The notes beneath the pieces are model-generated. The model was given only the letters and a program-made list of their open reading frames with translations, did no database searches and was not told the DNA's origin. Source: Campylorhamphus procurvoides (taxonomy: Eukaryota; Chordata; Aves; Passeriformes; Dendrocolaptidae). From it: DNA of 64,000 bases. The position numbers and the translations under genes are program-made. Shown in pieces: positions 37,001 through 49,000 of the stretch. The first letter of the stretch is position 1, and the number at the start of each line of letters is the position of its first letter. The stretch lies in the NCBI GenBank assembly GCA_013396655.1, contig WBMV01006537.1, positions 1-64,000 on the forward strand. The letters run 5' to 3'.

Positions 37001-40000
37001 GCCATGAATTATATTTTCCTGCTGTATTTTCCATATAAGTTGAATTCACTATACATTTGGCAGAGAAGTTATCAAACTCTCCATTTTCTTTTTGGACTCC
37101 TGAAAGCAAAGACTTATAGAATCAGAAATCCACATGTCCATCATAGATTGCTATTTGCAGTGTCATCTTTGATATAGTATTTATACAGATTCTTTCTTCT
37201 TTTAGAAAATGTTCAAAAGTGTATTCATAGTGGAAAAACTAACCTGCTGGAAAACCCTTGTGAAAAGGGACATTATCCTAAGATATCTGCAAATACATAC
37301 AGAACTGCTTTGACAACATTTAAGATCCTGTCCACACTTCTCCGTCTCACTCAAGGTAGAGCACCTAGAGGCTGCTTAGGGTTGTGTCCAGATGGCTTTT
37401 GAATATCTCCAACGATGGGGAGTCCGCAGCCTCTCTGGGAAACCTGTGACAGTACTTAGTAACCTTTTGTCCTGGTTTTCGGCCAGGACAGAATTAAATT
37501 TTCCATGGTAGCTGTGATAAGCTCGGTGGGCATGTCTAGGTTGTTATTCTATACCACCCACATCATTCCCAAGGGACCGGGGGAGCAGAAGTAAGGGACT
37601 CTCGCTTCTGGGAAGAAAGTGTGTGGTTGCCAGTCTGGGCAAGGGTGATAGGCACAGATTCTATCTGCCACTGTTCATTGTCTCAGTTTGGTGAGCATTT
37701 TGCATGTAAATCACCCTCTCTTTTGTACACTGTTATTACTAGTATTGTTGCTGTTACTGTTTGTTTTCTTGTTTCATTGCTGTTCCCAGTAAATTGCTCT
37801 TATCTCAACCCATAATCTCTGCCCTTTGTATCTCTCACTGTAGGGGGGAGTGGTTTGTGGTTTTCTTTGTAGTGAAAGTACTAAACTGAGGAATACCGCT
37901 CCCAAGCCACATCTTCATAGTTAAAAAGAATGTTTCCTTATGTTCAGAGTGTCTCTCCCGTGTTACAGCTTGTGCCCCTTGCCTCTGGTCCTGTAACTGG
38001 GCATGACTGAAAAGAGTCTGTCTCCATCTTCTTTGCTCCCTTCAGGTGCGATAAGACCTCCTGAGCCTTCTCCAGGTGGAACAGTGTCAGCTCTCGGCCC
38101 TTCCTCATAGTAGAAGTGCTCCAGTCCCCTAATCATTTCCAGGGCCCTTTGCTGGACTCTCCAGGTATATCCAGGACTCCTGCAATGGGGAGCACAAAAC
38201 TGGACACAGAGCTCCAGGGGCCACTAGTGCCACAAACAACACATTTACTGCAATTCTATTTAAAAGAGACTGCAATTGAGGCATATTTGAGGGGGGAGGG
38301 CTACTTAAAAAAAAACAATTATATTTACATTTCAGGATGACTCAACGGTGAAGAAGGGAACTGGTCTCAAGGCCAACACAGGCTAAAAGTTATGTGAAAG
38401 GAAACTGGCATTTTAAAGGACAGCTTTGCTGAACTTGTTTTCTTCCTCTGTTCTTGTGCTACTGATTTAAACTACCTAGCTACAGATATTGCAGCTCAGC
38501 AGGCATTCAGAGGCATATAGAAGCTACCAGTGTGCACTGTACTTGAACTTCTGCAATAAAGGACAGTATCTCCCTCAAACTTAGACTAGCATTGAGCAAA
38601 AGTTGTAACGGTGCAAGAGAGGAAAGAACTAGTGATTTAAAGGAATTTGGCTTTCACAAGCTCTTTTTTTTCTCACGTGTATTTTGCTTTTCTGAAAATC
38701 TGTAAGAAAATACACTTTCTGCTGTATTCTGCTTTAAAGAGATTATATTACTTTTACATAATGATAGCCACAACAGAAGCAATTACAACATTTGGAAGCT
38801 TAGTTCTTTCTAGGCTATTTTTGAGATTTTTGTTCTCAGAAGCGGAATGTAATTTCTGTATAGATAAGAAATTCATGGCTTGCCAAAGTTTGCTTGCCAA
38901 TGATTTCTAATAGAGTTACTCTAGCTTTGTTTCGTTACGATAGAGCTGGTTTCTGCTTTAGGCAATATTCAACTTGAGGATGTATTTCTCGTCAGGTCAC
39001 CCAACAGATCACTAGTCTGGCTGTCATCTTCATTCCTTCCTTCAGAATAATATTACCATTCATATTCCATCTTGTATGATGGATACATTTAATTACTATA
39101 CAATCTGCAGTGTCCTTACTCCTGGCTACAGCTATTTGGCAAGCAATTCCTTCATATATTTGAGACAATGAAAAGTGGCAGTTCTGTATTGTTCAAAGAA
39201 ATTGAAATTGTATTCCTTGAAAGGGTAGCTAGATGAATAAGAGCCCTCCAGACCACTAGCAAGCAAGCCTAATGGTCTCAGTTAATTCTGATAAACGAGC
39301 CTAGTCTCAGTTTCTGTAGTGGCTTTTTCTTTAATTATTATTATTGATTTTCAGATATTAAAATAGCAACAACAGTAAAGAATTGAGTCTGCACAGAGTC
39401 ACTCCTTTGATTCTATAGAATTGGATGTAAATTTCCAAATGGGAAGGTGCCTGAAGACATTCATACTAAATTCACATTTTTCCTTTTCATAAGATGTTGT
39501 AAAGTACTCCAGTTAAACAGAGCTTTAGGAATTTGTAAATGATATTTCCTAACATGATGTTTATGAACACTGTATTTTGTGAAATTAGCCTCGAGCAAAC
39601 TAGTTCATCCTCATCCACATGACAGTCAGGTAAGATGGGAGATATTCCAGTTAACATCTGTCCAGATAAGAAACAGGTTTGAGAACCTCTCTACCAGACT
39701 GTGTATATTACAGACATCTGCTTTGTTGATACTCATTTCCAGATCTTCTGTCAGACAAGGCCCTAAGCTGGGAAGCACTTTCAACATGGATGTCAACAAG
39801 AACTGAAGATATCCATTCCTTCATAATGGGTGCTCAGCATTTGCCAGTGTTGGGCCCTCAGTCAGGTACTTCAAAAGAACTGGTTGCCAACTAGACAAAT
39901 ATATGTGTTATGGAATTATCAAGGGTGACTAGACAAGACTCACATCTCCTTTGCCTTTCTGCCTCATATAATGAATGTCTGACCCACTTTTCTAGTGAGA

Positions 40001-43000
40001 GGGTCTCCATCTTATAAAGTGTTATCTACCAGTGGTCCAGACTCATTTCCATGAAACACTCTCTCATTTTTTTCTCTTGAAAGTGCTAGGCATTTATTCC
40101 TGTTTTAACTGACATTCAAACTGTTTTTGAATTATATATGGTTAAAAAATAAACCTATGTAAGATGGAAATTCTACTGCTAACAGATTTTAGTAACCTAA
40201 TTTTTTCATCTTCTGATTTGGGACTACAGACTGCAGAGAGTTCTCTGGTCCTGAGGCTGGCTGGTACCATGCAGCCAGTCCATTAAAGCCCATCCCCAAA
40301 ACTCAGGATTTCTGCACCTGCAACAGGCCACTGCCTGAGACTGTGCACTTCGGTACTGGCCAAATCTCTGCCATCTTGCTAGCAATTTAACTGTACAGGC
40401 TGACTGCAACCCATGTTAGACCCTGGACCTGCTTAGTTTACTGGCACAGACATAGCCAGTGTGTTTAATTTGGATAAGGATATTTTTTGTTGTTTTTGCA
40501 TATTAAACATTTACTTTTTATTATTCCACAATGAATAAAGTTAGGGTTTGCAAACCAAGGTGGTTTGCAATACCACCTTGGTGCCTCTAAAATGTCAGCA
40601 TCTATCAACATGCCTTACTTCAGCTTATATTTTGATCTCAGACCATTTTGGCCTTTCTCATATTTTTCTATTTCTGTGGTTTTCCATGGATTCCTGAGTT
40701 ATGTAATGTAAATATCTAATTGCAAATTTGCAATAAAGAAACCAAAAAACAGCCCAAACCCTGTCAGGGGATATTTCAAGGGCTCTAAACTCTTAATATA
40801 TAAAAATCATAGCATAAGCTGGACTCAGGCCTTCTCAGCACTCCTGGGTTTTGTGTTTTTTTTGTGTTTTCCACAGCAAGTCAAGCTGTGCCCTGGTGAC
40901 AGAAAATCTGTCATGACATTATGAATCTTCCTTCAGCCACTGTTCCACAGACACCAAGCTGAATCGCATTTTGGCACAGGCAGGTGAGAAATGGATATAA
41001 GGGGAGAGGAAGAGCCAAGATGCTGATGCTCTGAAGCAATCCATCTCTTAAATAGCCTCAGAGGAGGCATCAAGCTGCTTTTGCCCAGTGGAAGTGATTC
41101 TGGTGCTGCTTTCTCTCCCTCTAGTCTCCTCAAGAGCAGCTGTCCCTGAATACACTCTTGTGTGCTGTGCCAGGACAGAGTGAATATCATTTTCTAAAGT
41201 TAACTAGATTTAGTCTGCTATCTCCTTCTAAGGAGCTACTATCAGTATCTTTTGCACTACTGAATTAGAATGAGCCTTGGGTAATCCCAAATCCTCTCTG
41301 AGCATGTATTTATTCTTCAGTTTAGAAGGATTGCAGTTCTGATTTTTTCCCCTGTAATTTTCTTTAGAGAATTGTTTGTTGAAATAGGACTCTTGTGCAG
41401 TTAGACTGATGAAGGTTTCAGATCTTAGTAGTATTACACATATACATTCTATTTGTTAATCTTTAGAAATGTATTTATTTAATGTTTGATAATCTATTAT
41501 GTTTGCAATCTACTCATTCTCTAACCTGCTTGTATTATCATGGATGGGTAAAAACGTCAGTAAACACATGAGCCTCCATCTGTTCCTCAAAATGAAATGA
41601 ACTTTCAAAGTTTAAATTATTAAGAATAAAATCCTGATACTAGGAAAGCTTAGTCCAGAAAGCCCAGGCCTGGTTTTGATGTTAATGAGGATTCTACCAC
41701 TGGCTTGAGATCAAAGTTAACAGACCAGCTGCATAAGAAGCTATTGCTCCACTCTTTGCATTAGCATTCTATTTTTATTATTTTATTAGGGGGAGGAACA
41801 AGCTTACCTCATACCTTTGAAAATAGAAACATTTATCAATTTACATGGAGTTAGACTCAGTTTACAGCATTAGAGGTTTTTTCAAACCAGGGTTCTTGGT
41901 TGGAAATTAATTTAAAATTATTTATATATGCTGAATATCTGTGTAGCGTCTTGTGTATCTCTGTGCTTTCACCATGAATTCATGGCAGACCAGCAGTGCT
42001 TTAATGACTGCCCCTTTGCATCACTTGCCAAAATAAATGCAGTTTGTAGCTTACAGCTTTCTCTTAGAGAATGACATGATTTTTATTCACTCTGCATGTA
42101 CCACAAAGCAATGGCCTGCACCAAAGCCACTTCTACATGGCAAATAACCTGTGGAAACCCTTTGTGGCTGTGGGAGCTTGTGGCTCATAGTTCCTGCCCC
42201 TGTTTTAAGGATATGAAAGAGCTTGTACTTCCACAGGGAATTTGGAGGTAGGTGACAGGGAGCTGAGAAGAAGAAAGGAGAAAGAAAAAAGGTGGTTCAT
42301 GAGCTTGGATATAGGGATTTCTTGTCTGCTTTTTGATGGGTGGAGGTGAGATATATTTGATTAACTTAGAACAGGGCTCCACAGTGGCCAAGGCAGGCTC
42401 TCATGAGATTTAACAGGACAACTTTAAGCTTCCTTCAGTTGTCTCTACATTACATTTTGTTTTCTGCAAATTTTATTTCTAAAGTCCTTTTGGTTTGCCC
42501 ATAAAGTCTTCCTGCATTTGCATCTTACTCTTCAGAAGCAGATGCAGCAAAAATTATTAGTTAGCAGCAGTTAGTATACCTGTGAGCTCAACTAACATAC
42601 CTTTACACCTTGTGGCATCATTTATGTAGAAGAAATGTGCTTCCCTCTTTGGAAAGGTAGTGTTTCCCATCTGCCTCACAGGGAGGTACAGAAAGTGGTC
42701 AAAGCTGCCTTTACTTGCCACGTGTGGAGCTCTGGGATAAGCTGTGTATTGAATCACCTATGAGGGTTCTTTGTGTTCTGGCTCAAGGAGAGAGTGGACT
42801 TTCAGGAATTATTAGGCTAACACTGGCAATCTGGCCCAGTGTCACAGAAGAGCACAAGCCCAGAGGTTGGAAAGTCAGGCTGTGATGCCCTTGGAGGGCT
42901 GTGTAAACAAACATGCACAGAGCCACCTGTCCTCAGCCTGCCCTAAGGACCTAAATTTCTATAAATTGCCAATAAAATTACTTGCCCTGTGTTACTTGTA

Positions 43001-46000
43001 AAGAAGAATGAGCCTATCGAATATCATACCCATTATGAAGACATGCTTCTCTGCTCTGTTTTATTAACTTTAGACTCTGTTTTTTAATTTTAGACATCAT
43101 TCTTTTCTTTTGCTTTAAAGGGAAAGGAAATGCTTTACTTTGGTATTATTTAATAAGTACTATTAATTTGCAAAAGTATGAAAAAAATACTTGAGAAGCT
43201 ATTTATTTTTAGAGTGTCATCTGCTTATTTTTCCAAAAGCTGAGATTTTTTTTTTTTAATTTAAGTAGCTCAGGGAACCTTGAGAGGTCCATTCCTGAGG
43301 ACTGAGTATTTAAATCCTTAGCCCACATTCACTCCATGGTGCATTCCAGTGACAACAGGAGTGTCTGCCACTCATGGCCTCAGCACTGAGGATATGTGGA
43401 CTTAAAGAGAAGGTGATTTAAGACCAATTTTCAGGAATATCACAGTCAGTAGTTTGTGTGACAGGTCAGAGAATGAATTTTATCCAGTTTTAAATACTAC
43501 CCATCAGAATGGGTGCTCCTTTCCTAAGAATGCACCAGTGCTGTCCATTACACTGTGATGATGCAGATGATACTGTACCATAGACACATAAAGCATGAGT
43601 TCCCATGCTAGCTAAGCCTACTATCCCTCAGAATAGATTATTCTCCAGGAAAAGGAGAGAATGCTCTCATTTTTGACCTCTGGAACAGCAAATTATAAAA
43701 ATGTAAAGATGTGAATTTTTAAAGTATGAAAAGGCTCAGAATGGAACAGCTTTTCCCATTAAACATTTGTAAAAATATCACCTTCTATTTCATCAAAATA
43801 GAATACAGTAGCCTGCAATTCTGTATTCTGCACTAGAGCACAATAATGCCTGATGCACTTTTCCATACTTGCTTTTTTGTGAAGTTTTGAAAAGGTAAAA
43901 CACAGAGAATCGAGTGTATCTGTTTCCTACATGTTCAGGGAGGAAAAGAAGAATTAAAAATAAATTAAAAGCCAAAATATAATTTTCAAAATTTGTTTCA
44001 AAGATAAGGATTTTCTTTTCTTGTTAAATGTCTTAACAAAATTCTGCAGCCTGTGTGACTTTTTTGTACCAGCCCACCTCTAGTCTGCTCCTAGTCTAAA
44101 AGTTCTGCTGCAGAGTGGCATGGGAAGGATATATATTTTGTTTTCCAAATATTTCAGAACATGTGGCTATAATTTACTGTATTAAATTGTTTTTTGTTTC
44201 CATCCTTTCTTTGCTTCCCTCTCCTCCAAATTTTCTACCCTAGTTTTATTAAATAAAGTGGCCATGATTATGGAGCCCTGAGATTACCTCGTATAGACTC
44301 ATGCAAAGTCTAGATAATTTTTTGATAGCAAACTAACATTGAATATGCTAGGAAAAATTGATTCCTCTCAAAACTCTAGAGAGGTAGGAAGTGCAAATAT
44401 AAAAAGCGCTGTGGGCTTGTGTTTGTGGTTTTTTTGTTTGTTTGGTTTGGTTTTGTTTTTGGGTTTTGTGTGATTTTTTGTTTGTTTGTTTGTTTACTTC
44501 CCCATGCACACTCTGTTTCTTAGAAGGAGGATAACACTGTAAAGAAAAAATATTAATGTAATTTAAGACTTTTCTTCAAACTGTTTCTGTCATCTCGTAT
44601 TCACGGCACAAGTGACAGAAACATTCTCTTGTAGACCCAAGTAAATTGTGAAACCCATGCAAGGAAAATGTTCCCTGTAATATAGAAAAATATTTGTGTA
44701 ATGAGGTCATCAGGAAGAAGTTTCAGACATAACTCACAGGAGTCATAGACAAGTTAGAAGAACTGGAGGAAAGAGGTTTCTTGCCAAGAGTAACTTTTGT
44801 TTACTGCCAAGATGGCAAACACCCTAACGTCCCTGGCGTCTTTTGTGTATGGGAAACTCTCTTCCACAAGTCTTCAGCAGTTGTTTTAATGGTTTCCTTT
44901 CTGGTAACGGCTCATTCATTTGAATCAAGCTACAAGGGAAGTTAAGTGTTCATCTTCACGTAGCCCCTGGAAGCCTTTTCGTGTCCCCCCAGACTGCCAT
45001 ACTGCTAAGGTCTCTCACAGGGTAGATGTTAGATGCCCTCTGAGCCTTCTGTGTACAGTAAAAGGAGAGAGATTATTGGGCATTAGTGTCCCACGGTCTT
45101 CAAATTCACTGAGCACCTTATGAAAGGAAGAAAGGATAAAAAGATATGTCTCCTGCTTTGGGTGAGAGACAAAGAAGGAAGCAAAATAGAATTGGCATAA
45201 AAGCTAACCTCCCTGTGCTAGCATCTGGAGAGTTTTTTTTTATTGTGTTTGCAAGATATTGACTGGTTTCATGTCTGCTCAGGAACCTGGAGTAATGGAT
45301 TGCTAAATAAGGCTGGGGAGGTGAAATAGCATGCTTACTCCTCTTACCTCGCCAAGCTGAGCTCAAAACTATAAAGTCACAGCTGTAAATACTCTCTGGA
45401 GCAACTCTCTAGAGAAAGTGTAATTGAGGAAATTACAGACTGTCAGGTTAGGAGTCTCATTGCAAATTTTGCATCTCTCAGGCTACCCAAGTCATTGAAA
45501 TTACACCTAGTATGGAAGTACTCTCTTCTGGTCTCTACTGGAATGGAGTTTTGCAGAAGCTTAAGACACAGGATGAGATTCAGTCCAGGACCTTGGGTAC
45601 CTGACTGGTACTTATCTGTTAGCTGCTTTAATGAGGCAGCCTTTCTGAAGTCTGGGTCTGGTCAGTGAAGAGAGGAGCATCCTATAGAAGATCTCCACAG
45701 GGATACATTATCCGCTTCTGCTCTAAGTGGACAAGGTTTTCCTGTTGGGAACTTCTGAAGCACTTTATTTTCTCCACTGAGAAGGACTGATTCCTTCACT
45801 ACTGATGCTCAGAGACATATTCAGAACTTAAGCTAGTTGGGTGGCATCTTAAGCATACCTATTAAAATAAAATGTCTGTCTTAATAACCCTGTCTATCTC
45901 CATCTTTTCCAGTCTAAGCAAACCTTGGTAATTACTCTCTTCTTCCTTGTAAACTGAGCAATCTAGTGCCCTGACAATTATCAGTGCCAACAGATGTACC

Positions 46001-49000
46001 AGGTCTGGCTAGGATGGAGTTAATTTCCTTCATAGCAATCCATACAGTACTATGTTTTGGTTTTGTGACCAAAACAGTGTTGATAATGCATGAATGATTT
46101 AGCTGCTGCTGAGCAGCACTTGTACAGCATCAAGGATTTCTCAGTTTCTCACACTGTCTTGCCAGTGAGTGGGCTGGGGGTACAGAAGTTGCTCGGAGGA
46201 CACCCAGCTGGGACAGCTGAGCACAGCTGACCAAAGGGATATTCCATACCATATATTGTGCTCAGCAGTAAAAGCTGGGGAGGTAAAAGGAAGGATGGAG
46301 GTGCAGAGTTGTAGCATCTGTCCTCCCAAGTCACTGTAACATGATGGGGCCTTGCTTTCCTGGAGATGGCTGAACACCTGCCTGCTGGTGGGAAGCAATA
46401 AATGAATTTCTAGTTTTGCTTTANGCATGAATGATTTAGCTGCTGCTGAGCAGCACTTGTACAGCATCAAGGATTTCTCAGTTTCTCACACTGTCTTGCC
46501 AGTGAGTGGGCTGGGGGTACAGAAGTTGCTCGGAGGACACCCAGCTGGGACAGCTGAGCACAGCTGACCAAAGGGATATTCCATACCATATATTGTGCTC
46601 AGCAGTAAAAGCTGGGGAGGTAAAAGGAAGGATGGAGGTGCAGAGTTGTAGCATCTGTCCTCCCAAGTCACTGTAACATGATGGGGCCTTGCTTTCCTGG
46701 AGATGGCTGAACACCTGCCTGCTGGTGGGAAGCAATAAATGAATTTCTAGTTTTGCTTTACTTGTGCAACCAGATTTGCTTTATCAATTAAGCTCTTTAT
46801 CACCACAAAAGAGTTTTGTCACTGTTACCCTTCTGATTCTCTTCCCCATCTTGCTGGTGAGGAGTGAGTAAGCATTTGTGTAAGGCTGAGATACCTACCA
46901 GGGTAATCCCACAACAGTAGAGAAGTGCTCCAAATAGTTTTTACCTTTAAGAATGAATTATTAGAGTAAAATGAAAAAGGTTTGTAATAAGGCATATTTA
47001 ATTTTTCAGTCTAACTTTTTGCTGTTAACAAGTCTTTATTAGGCAAGATTCTATTTCCCCAAACACAGGTGTGAATATTTGCCTATCCTGTTGCGCAAAC
47101 AGAAGACTTGATGCCTATTCTGATTTAAACTTGGGGTAGGACAGAAGAAAACAAACACCACATGATTCACAAGAGATATTTTGAGAATTCTAGTGATTTG
47201 TTTGAATGTATGAACAATTGAACTAACTCTTCAAACAGGAAAAAGTGAAATTTTTTTCCTAAAACCTGCACATACTCTCCCTTTTCTAAGAATGGTGAGG
47301 CAGATGAGACAATAAGAGGCTAGTGATGTAAGAGCCATCCTCAATCACACACTGGTGGAAAAACAGAATAAAATTCTTCTAATCCTGATATTGAGAGCTA
47401 TAGCATTGTCCTCACCATTAGTGAATCCAGCAACAGTTCCAGACAGGTATCTCTTGAGAAATTCATGTTACTCAATTACAAAGACCTGTGGAACTAGGTA
47501 AAGCATATAATTACATTAGGTCCAGAGAACTGTTACAGTTGTTGATTAGGATTTCCTACCATTTTAGTGTATGCAACTAAGGCAAGAACAGTAATCTGTA
47601 CTCTACCTGGACAGTTCAAATATACAAAATTAATTTGGGACCACAACCAATTACTTCATTTTAGCTGAGATGGTGAAACATTTCATATTGCTTTTTCAAA
47701 GCTTTGTTAAATTTCTTCTCTAATGGAATTTTCACTACCAGATCATAGACGATAGCGCTGGAAAAGACTTACTGCATCACGTATTCTAGCTTTTTGATTT
47801 TGGTAAACACAAGTGATGTAGCTATCCACTTTGACCTGTTATTTGACTTAATCCCCAAAACTACCTTAAATTGACAGCATTTCTCCATGCTCAGTCTAAT
47901 CTACTTTACAAAGAAACAAAAAAAACTCCAAAAAAAACCCCCAACAACCTCAAGCCCTGAAAAACCCTGGAAGACAGCAAAAACACTTACTAAAGCAGAT
48001 GAAAATACATCCTATGTTTTAAATCAGTAATTGCTCTAATTTAGATTTATTATGCATAAGCAGTTCTCCATTCTAAGGAGTGGAGGCACTCCAAAGGTCA
48101 CAAAGCTCATAAAGCTTCAAAATAGAGTATAGTTGTCAAATAAGATTTCTTGAGCTGCAGCATGCTTAAAAAATAAAACCAGTTGTCTTTAAGTTTTAGA
48201 AATTAGACTGATACTTTTATGGCTATTTATATTCTAATAGGCAAGGCAAAAGCCAACTCTAGCTGTACATGCACAATAATGGGCTTTATTTCCATTCAGA
48301 AAAGAGATCTTGCAGTCAGGGTGGATAATTCTATGAAAACATTATCTCTGGGGTTGTTAAAAAGCAAGCAGAGTGCTAGGAATTAGTAATAAAAGTCAAG
48401 AGCAAACATAAAACATGGTGCACCCATGTCTTGACTACTGCAACAGATCTATTCACACAACTCAGACAAGAAATAGTGGAATAGGAAAGGTACATAGAGA
48501 GACACAAGATAGGTGGGTAGATAGGACAGATAAGAATAAACCATGGTCTGGGTCAGTTTCTGTATCATAGACATTAAAATAGAGCAGCTGAAGGGAGACA
48601 TGAGAGAGCTCTATAAATCTTGGCTGCCCTGGGAACAATTCGTCACGGTTCTTCACAATCATAAGAATAAAGAGACATCAAATAAAATTACTATCTAGTT
48701 GGTTAAACAAATAAAAGCGAGTAATATTTCATGGAGTGCACAGGCCTGTTGTAGAATTTATTCCTACAGGAAAATGGATGCCAAAAGTTTAAATTATTTC
48801 AGGAAGTCGCTTCTGAAAATGGTTTGACAATTAATGAAAGAAAATTCCATCAACGGCTATAAACCACATAGAAATCAATTCTGGCCCAGAAATTCCCTAA
48901 GCTGCAGATTGCCAGAGGTTGTGAGGAGTTTTGCTGTGGGCAGGTTGAGGAAGTGCATGTCTACCTTTCTCATCTTTTCCTTGCAGCATCCAATAAAGGC

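Noticed and set aside
46141..46735. Repeated 61-109-codon frames at 46141-46735
   Set aside because: They are antisense frames of the ERVL-type LTR, counted twice because of the assembly duplication.
47755..47805. Possible very old CR1 tail
   Set aside because: Only a loose match ('tggaaaagacttactgcatc') without the diagnostic terminal repeat, too weak to annotate.
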